Positions 48,731-51,054 of a stretch of DNA of 51,054 nucleotides are shown here, piece by piece (position 1 is the stretch's first letter; every line of letters starts with the position of its first letter). Source of the stretch: CAZTTG01 sp964615935 (GTDB taxonomy: Bacteria; Planctomycetota; UBA1135; GCA-002686595); NCBI GenBank assembly GCA_964615935.1, contig CAZTTG010000046.1, positions 1-51,054 of the forward strand. The letters are read 5' to 3'. The position numbers and the translations under genes were made by a program. The notes beneath the pieces are model-generated. The model searched no databases. It saw only the letters and a list, made by a program, of their open reading frames with translations, and was not told where the DNA came from.

Positions 48731-50974
48731 TCAGGGACCGGGTACGGTCACCGAGACCTCGGCGCAGAACACGCCGCGCGGATCCCCGCGCTCGTCGAGA
48801 GTCCTGGAGAGGACCCCGCTGGTCCGAGGAACGAGGCCGCGGAAGAGCTCGACCTCCCCGCAGCGAACGATCACCTCGGAGTCCAGGTCGCACATCGAGT
48901 CGTCCAGGCGGATCTGGAGCGTAGTGCCCGGCGGAGCCTCGACGATCGCGATCGTCTGGCCCTCGCGCTCGACGACGATCCGCTCGCGCGCCCGGGGCGA
49001 AGGATTGCGAAGCCAGTAGAAGCGCTGGTGGGTGACGTCGTCCTGCAGCCAGACGATCCGCTCGGGCCGCAGGTTGCGGGTGTGCTCCGCCATCCAGGGC
49101 AGGGCCACGGCCTCCTGGCGGTCCATCCAGTGCCCCTTGCCCTCGTGGACCTCGGCCTGGTGCTCGTATCCGCCTTCATCGGCGGCGGCCAGCTCGGCGA
49201 GCATCTGGACCCACTCGCGCCCGATCCGGTTGCGGTCGTAGGCCGCGTCCTCGCCGCCCACGTGCAGGGCGAAGGGCAGGTTGCGCAGGCCATCGGGCCG
49301 GGTCTCGTTGGGGTGACCCGCCATCATCGCCGCCCCGGCGAAGCGGTCGGCCATGCGCGGGGCGAGCTGGTACACGCCGTCGCCGCCAGCGCTGTAGCCG
49401 GTGAGGTAGACGCGGTCCGGATCGACGTCCTCGAGCGCGACCAGGTCCCGTATCAGCCGGTCGAAGAAGACGTCGATGTGCGCCTGGTGCCAGAGGTTCC
49501 AGGCGTCGGTGGCCGCGCGCGGGGCGAGGTAGACCCCCTCCTCCACGGTGTAGAGCCTCTTCTGGTTCTCCCACTGCCGATCGTTGACCGCCTTGGGAGC
49601 GCCGCCGCCGCCGTGCATGGAGATGTAGAGGCTGCGGCCATTCTCCGGCTTCTCGCCGTGGACCAAGTACCAGAAGGGCAGCTCGAGATCGCCCTCCGTG
49701 AGGACGCGGGACGACAGGACCGACGAGCGCTCCGCGCGGGTCCGCTCCAGGCAGAAGGACCACAGTCGATCGCTCACCAGCTCGGCTTCCCGCCTCGTCA
49801 GCGGCCGGTCGCGCCAGGCCCCCCGGTCCCCATCGCCCACGGTGACGAGCAGTTCGTCCTCCGCCTCGAAGTCCACCAGCGTCGCGCCGCGCTCGCAGGT
49901 GACGAACAGCGTGTAGGGCTCACCTGGATCGAGGTGCGCCGTCAGGTGATCGTTGGCGTCGAAGCGCTCGTCCTTGGTGCTCCCGCGGAAGCGCTCCTCG
50001 AAAGCGGGCTCGCCTCCCCCGCCGGCCGCCCGCCTCCCGACGCTGATCCGCGCCGGGATCCTCTCCTCGGTCCCGGGATCGAGCACCCGGAACCTCACCC
50101 GCACCTTCCCCTCCTCGAGCGCCGGAGCGCTCCGCGTGTAGCGGTCCGTCACGTTGACCGCGTCCACGCTCTCGTCTCCGGGCCGCCAGACCAGCGGAAA
50201 CGAGATCGGCGTGTCGCGCCAGGTCGCCGCGTAGATCGCGTACTGCGGGTCATCGCGCTTCGCGCCCGCCGCCCTCCCGACGAACCAGCCCTTGTCCAGC
50301 TCGCTGCCCGTCGGCTCGGCCGCGCCGGTGAAGTGCCAGCCGTCGTCCCAGATCTCGACCCACGAGTGGTTGCCGCTGTCGTCGCTCCACCGCGGCGTGC
50401 CGACGAAGCGCGCGGGCACGCCCACCGAGCGACAGGCGTCGATCAGGAGCACGCTGAGGCCGGTGCACGACGCCAGCCCCGACTCCATCGTCTCCAGGGG
50501 GCTCTGGTCGGGCTTGCGGCGCTGGGTGGAGTACTTCACGCCGAGCTCCCGCCAGATCGCGTTGTTCAGGAGGGCCGCGGCCTCGGCGGGCGACTCAGCC
50601 CCTTCGACCAGGGGCAGGCAGCGCGCCCGCAGCCTCGCGCGCCAGGCGTCCCGCCTCTCGTTGACGCAGGCGTAGGGCAGCACGGCGTCGAGGAAGATGT
50701 CCGGGTCCACCGCGTCGCCCCACGGAGCGCTGCGCCAGGACGCGTAGGCGATCCTGTGATTCTCCAGCAGATACTCCGCGGTGAGCGTCCTGAGGTCGTC
50801 CTCGGACATGTGCGCGATGAGCCAGCGCATGCCCTCGCGCTCCTCCTCCGGCACGTCCGCGATCGCCGCTTCGAGCTCGGCGCGGTTCTCCCCCGCCCTC
50901 TCCAGCGCGCTCTCGAGGTCGCCGGCGGCCGCGGGCAGGGCAAGCAAGAGGAGCGCGGCGAGCAGCCACGGCAT
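48731..50974 (-). CDS. Secreted transglutaminase-like domain fused to an alpha/beta-hydrolase (esterase-like)
   Basis: The 747-residue product has a signal peptide (LLAALLLLALPAAAG). The N-terminal transglutaminase-like core has Cys in SGLASCTGLSVLLIDACRSV, His in GNHSWVEIWDDG and a following WHFTGAAEP. A beta-rich middle section (VRVRFRVLDPGTEERIPARI) leads to an esterase domain similar to polyhydroxybutyrate depolymerases, with the nucleophile elbow VYLTGYSAGGDGVYQL, oxyanion HGGGG and late His in EGKGHWMDRQ. A small beta-domain ends the protein (IVWLQDDVTHQRFYWLRNPS). The combination suggests modification of a peptide- or ester-containing polymer outside the cell. The substrate is unknown. 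It is 302 bp upstream of the sugar dehydrogenase on the same strand. Confidence 0.8.
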   Translation of the reverse strand: MPWLLAALLLLALPAAAGDLESALERAGENRAELEAAIADVPEEEREGMRWLIAHMSEDDLRTLTAEYLLENHRIAYASWRSAPWGDAVDPDIFLDAVLPYACVNERRDAWRARLRARCLPLVEGAESPAEAAALLNNAIWRELGVKYSTQRRKPDQSPLETMESGLASCTGLSVLLIDACRSVGVPARFVGTPRWSDDSGNHSWVEIWDDGWHFTGAAEPTGSELDKGWFVGRAAGAKRDDPQYAIYAATWRDTPISFPLVWRPGDESVDAVNVTDRYTRSAPALEEGKVRVRFRVLDPGTEERIPARISVGRRAAGGGGEPAFEERFRGSTKDERFDANDHLTAHLDPGEPYTLFVTCERGATLVDFEAEDELLVTVGDGDRGAWRDRPLTRREAELVSDRLWSFCLERTRAERSSVLSSRVLTEGDLELPFWYLVHGEKPENGRSLYISMHGGGGAPKAVNDRQWENQKRLYTVEEGVYLAPRAATDAWNLWHQAHIDVFFDRLIRDLVALEDVDPDRVYLTGYSAGGDGVYQLAPRMADRFAGAAMMAGHPNETRPDGLRNLPFALHVGGEDAAYDRNRIGREWVQMLAELAAADEGGYEHQAEVHEGKGHWMDRQEAVALPWMAEHTRNLRPERIVWLQDDVTHQRFYWLRNPSPRARERIVVEREGQTIAIVEAPPGTTLQIRLDDSMCDLDSEVIVRCGEVELFRGLVPRTSGVLSRTLDERGDPRGVFCAEVSVTVPGP

Positions 50975-51054
50975 GATGCGGAGGGCGTTCCCCCCCCATC
51001 CAATGCAGGGCTCCTGACCTACGGACGATCATTCATGCAACCTCGGGGCCTCAA
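50975..51054. other. Short upstream region at the window edge
   Basis: These 80 bases precede the minus-strand transglutaminase/esterase gene. No clear promoter or other gene is seen. The palindrome-like TGCATGAATGATC near the end has no assigned role. Confidence 0.2.

Overview
This window is 51 kb of very GC-rich bacterial DNA carrying about 32 protein genes on both strands, with no rRNA or tRNA gene that I could find. It looks like a planctomycete-type genome. The pointers are an ECF sigma factor fused to a membrane-anchored chain of carboxypeptidase-regulatory-like domains, many secreted beta-propeller proteins, a stand-alone Ser/Thr kinase, and a Cys-containing C-terminal domain shared by two otherwise unrelated propeller proteins. 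This assignment is inference from gene content. A run of exactly 100 N (36375-36474) shows that the sequence is a scaffold, probably from a draft or metagenome assembly. A truncated hrpB and a one-base frameshift should be read with that in mind.

Layout. 1-1064: a sugar-nucleotide epimerase (minus strand). 1065-2187: a gene-free stretch holding the most unusual feature of the window, four copies of a ~125-nt module on the minus strand. Each has conserved boxes at fixed spacing, a covarying small stem and its own terminator-like hairpin. 2188-3687: an orphan N6-adenine DNA methyltransferase. 3703-6791: a minus-strand cluster of lpoB, a ycfL-like gene, a COG3014-like lipoprotein and a PepSY-TM protein. 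6967-10164: mutS and yjbQ. 10151-14852: a divergent polysaccharide-degradation pair, a BNR_4 propeller and a three-part protein ending in a GH117/43-like propeller. 14940-18209: the sigma/carboxypeptidase-regulatory fusion. 18300-25424: a minus-strand run with a P-loop kinase, a GT4 glycosyltransferase, a double alpha/beta-hydrolase, a transglutaminase, a lipoprotein and a zinc-ribbon membrane protein.

25531-29928 (plus): a possible tiny membrane protein, a carboxypeptidase-regulatory-like surface protein, a zinc-ribbon/DUF2500-like membrane protein and a choice-of-anchor-B propeller. 30107-32741 (minus): a glycosyltransferase with an inserted domain and an archaeal-type (type II) methionine aminopeptidase. 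32941-36033 (plus): an AI-2E-family permease and an hrpB helicase that stops short at an odd junction. 36047-36558: a thioesterase split by the N gap. 36759-40790 (plus): a lipoprotein, a 21-bp tandem repeat, a protein kinase and an NHL-like propeller. 40822-43209: topA. 43566-46796: a DinG/XPD-type helicase. 46813-48428: a PQQ-type sugar dehydrogenase with a frameshift. 48731-50974: a transglutaminase/esterase fusion.

Expression signals. Several genes (epimerase, mutS, yjbQ, map, the AI-2E permease and probably the 25424 zinc-ribbon gene) have a TANNNT box ending exactly 9 or 10 nt before the start codon and no Shine-Dalgarno sequence. That points to leaderless transcripts. topA instead has a clear TTGACG-16-TATTTA promoter and a leader, and other genes have ordinary GGAGG-type ribosome sites.
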